Assembly (NCBI GenBank): GCA_910575795.1
Contig: CAJTGE010000006.1
Span: 62,001 to 126,000, forward strand
Source of the DNA: Clostridiaceae bacterium
Lineage (GTDB): Bacteria > Bacillota > Clostridia > Lachnospirales > Lachnospiraceae
Reading direction: 5' to 3'
Length of the DNA stretch: 64,000 nucleotides
Positions 62,813 through 64,000 of this stretch are shown in pieces. The notes under the pieces were generated by a model. That model saw only the letters and a program-made list of their open reading frames with translations, did not search any database and had not been told where the DNA came from. Numbering within the stretch: position 1 is the first letter of the stretch; each line of letters starts with the position of its first letter. Both the position numbers and the translations under genes were made by a program.

Positions 62813-63430
62813 TCAAATCTCCGAAAACGCCTTCAAGATCCGAAGGCCCGCCGCACCGCTCTTCTCCGGATGAAACTGTGTTCCCATCACATTTCCATTG
62901 GCCGCGGCCGCTGTCACCGAAATCCCGTACTCCGAAACCGCCAGAAGGCTCTCGTCGCAGTCCTTTCCATAATAGCTGTGTACAAAATACACATAATCCC
63001 CTTCCGAGGAATATTTAAACAGCGGGTGCTTCTTTCCCTTTTCTGTAAACCGCAGGCTGTTCCAGCCCATATGCGGTACTTTTAAGGAGGCGGGAATCTC
63101 ACCCTTAAGCGGCTTCATCGCCCCCGGGATCAGGCCCAGGCCCTCAAATTCGCCGTACTCATAGCTCTTGTCAAATAAGAGCTGCATGCCAAGGCAGATT
63201 CCCATGATGGGCTTTCCCTTCGCCGCCTCGTCCTTTATCGTATCCACCAGGCCAGACTGGCGCAGCTTTGAAACCGCGTCCCCAAACGCGCCCACGCCCG
63301 GCAGGATAATCCGATCCGCCTGAACCAGATCCGCCTTTTTCCCGCTGATCCGGTTCTCCAGTCCCAGAAAGCGCAGGGAACTGCTGAGAGAAAATAAATT
63401 GCCAACTCCATAGTCAATAATCGTAATCAT
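62813..63430 (-). CDS. hisH: Imidazole glycerol phosphate synthase, glutamine amidotransferase subunit
   Basis: 205 residues, class I amidotransferase. The catalytic Cys is in IMGICLGMQLLFD, with the His and Glu in VMGTQFHPEKSG. It supplies ammonia to HisF. Normal length. Confidence 0.97.
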   Translation of the reverse strand: MITIIDYGVGNLFSLSSSLRFLGLENRISGKKADLVQADRIILPGVGAFGDAVSKLRQSGLVDTIKDEAAKGKPIMGICLGMQLLFDKSYEYGEFEGLGLIPGAMKPLKGEIPASLKVPHMGWNSLRFTEKGKKHPLFKYSSEGDYVYFVHSYYGKDCDESLLAVSEYGISVTAAAANGNVMGTQFHPEKSGAAGLRILKAFSEI

Positions 63431-63501
63431 AATCTGCCTCCCCTGTTATGGTTTCAGGTAAGAAACTGTTCAGGCAGCCCGGACGGTTACGGCTCCATCT
63501 C

Positions 63502-64000
63502 TCAGAGAACCCCTTTTGAGGAGGGAATCTCATCCCTGTGCGCCTCCTCAATGGACACCGCCTCCCGGAGCGCCCGGCCCAGCCCCTTGAACATCGCCTC
63601 AATCAGATGATGGCTGTTTTCCCCGTGTAATTTCTTAAAATGAAGGGTCAGCCTTGCATTCTGCGCAAATGCATACATAAATTCCCGGACCAGCTCCGTA
63701 TCAAAATCGCCCACCTTCTGGGACGGGATCTCCGCGTCCATCACCAGATACGCCCGGCCGCTGATATCCAGGGCTGTCAGCATCAGCGTTTCATCCATAG
63801 GAAGAAGCATGCTGCCGTACCGCCGTATTCCCCGCTTGTCCCCCAGCGCCTCCGCAAAAGCCTGTCCAAGGGCGATCCCGATATCCTCTGTAGTGTGATG
63901 ATAATCCACATGCGTATCGCCCTCGCAGCAAATTGTCAGATCAAAACGCCCGTGGTGCGAAAAGAGCTCCAGCATATGGTCAAGAAACCCGCAGCCGGTT
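63502..64000 (-). CDS. hisB: Imidazoleglycerol-phosphate dehydratase (partial, N-terminus beyond right edge)
   Basis: The frame is open to the window edge (about 166 codons seen). Reading from the edge it has [19 protein letters not shown], then the metal-binding [18 protein letters not shown] and the C-terminal [27 protein letters not shown], all typical of IGPD. An internal ATG at 63975 is not the real start. The gene is of the single-function type, without a phosphatase domain in the visible part. hisG and hisD probably lie further upstream, outside the window. Confidence 0.95.
   Translation of the reverse strand, partial: TGCGFLDHMLELFSHHGRFDLTICCEGDTHVDYHHTTEDIGIALGQAFAEALGDKRGIRRYGSMLLPMDETLMLTALDISGRAYLVMDAEIPSQKVGDFDTELVREFMYAFAQNARLTLHFKKLHGENSHHLIEAMFKGLGRALREAVSIEEAHRDEIPSSKGVL

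Noticed and set aside
1-64000. CRISPR arrays, rRNA genes, intact insertion sequences, prophage
   Set aside because: No regularly spaced repeats, no rRNA-like segments, and no transposase, integrase or phage structural genes were found on either strand.

Overview
The window looks like a chromosomal segment of an anaerobic, spore-forming gut Firmicute, most likely a Lachnospiraceae (Clostridium cluster XIVa type). The reasons are the moderately high GC content, strong AGGAGG ribosome sites, dnaD/dnaC primosome genes, a FabK-type fatty acid operon with fused accD-accA, spore genes (spmA, kapD-like), a DUF5688 protein, and a 4-hydroxybutyryl-CoA dehydratase close to that of Clostridium aminobutyricum. 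The genus is inference.

Layout. 1-4738: prs (cut by the left edge), dnaC-like, dnaD and murC on the minus strand, with a cluster of DnaA boxes between murC and dnaD. 4.9-18.6 kb: housekeeping and accessory genes (Na+/alanine symporter, a phosphatase/nucleotidyltransferase/HD triple fusion, tRNA-Lys, trmB, a 47-residue small gene, trxA, a DUF4145-TM-SH3 protein, a HAD phosphatase, a DUF1461 protein, dacF, a KapD-like exonuclease, a RelA/SpoT-like protein). 18.6-24.3 kb: a decaying patch with three clearly frameshifted genes (SEC-C/DUF1186, DUF262, epimerase), spmA without spmB, a DUF5688 gene and palindromic repeats. 24.4-26.3 kb: an ABC-class ATPase with an RGG-rich insert.

26.5-40.2 kb is the most interesting part. 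rpoN, a PAS-AAA+-Fis sigma-54 activator, a permease, 4-hydroxybutyrate CoA-transferase and 4-hydroxybutyryl-CoA dehydratase lead up to a 407-bp intergenic region that carries two canonical, divergent -24/-12 promoters. Two related dyad elements lie between them, at positions suited to activator binding. The other promoter reads into a seven-gene operon: NifU-like, CGGC domain-MaoC hydratase, acyl carrier protein, metallo-beta-lactamase-fold hydrolase, LuxE-like, LuxC-like and acyl-adenylate ligase. I read this as one sigma-54 regulon that couples 4-hydroxybutyrate use to an acyl-ACP reductive pathway whose product is unknown.

40.2-50.1 kb: a PIN toxin-antitoxin pair, then the type II fatty acid operon on the minus strand (fabH-acpP-fabK-fabD-fabG-fabF-fabZ-accDA and a second FabK/nitronate monooxygenase-like gene). 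accB and accC are missing from their usual places. 50.4-52.1 kb: a lipoprotein and a decayed DNA methyltransferase. 52.4-60.3 kb: a response regulator, histidine kinase and AlgX-like operon, a divergent LysR/symporter pair, and an aldo/keto reductase behind a MerR-type promoter. 60.5-64 kb: hisB(partial)-hisH-hisA-hisF-hisIE on the minus strand, with hisB running off the right edge.

Three families of short palindromic repeats are scattered through the non-coding DNA. No rRNA, CRISPR array, intact insertion sequence or prophage was seen.
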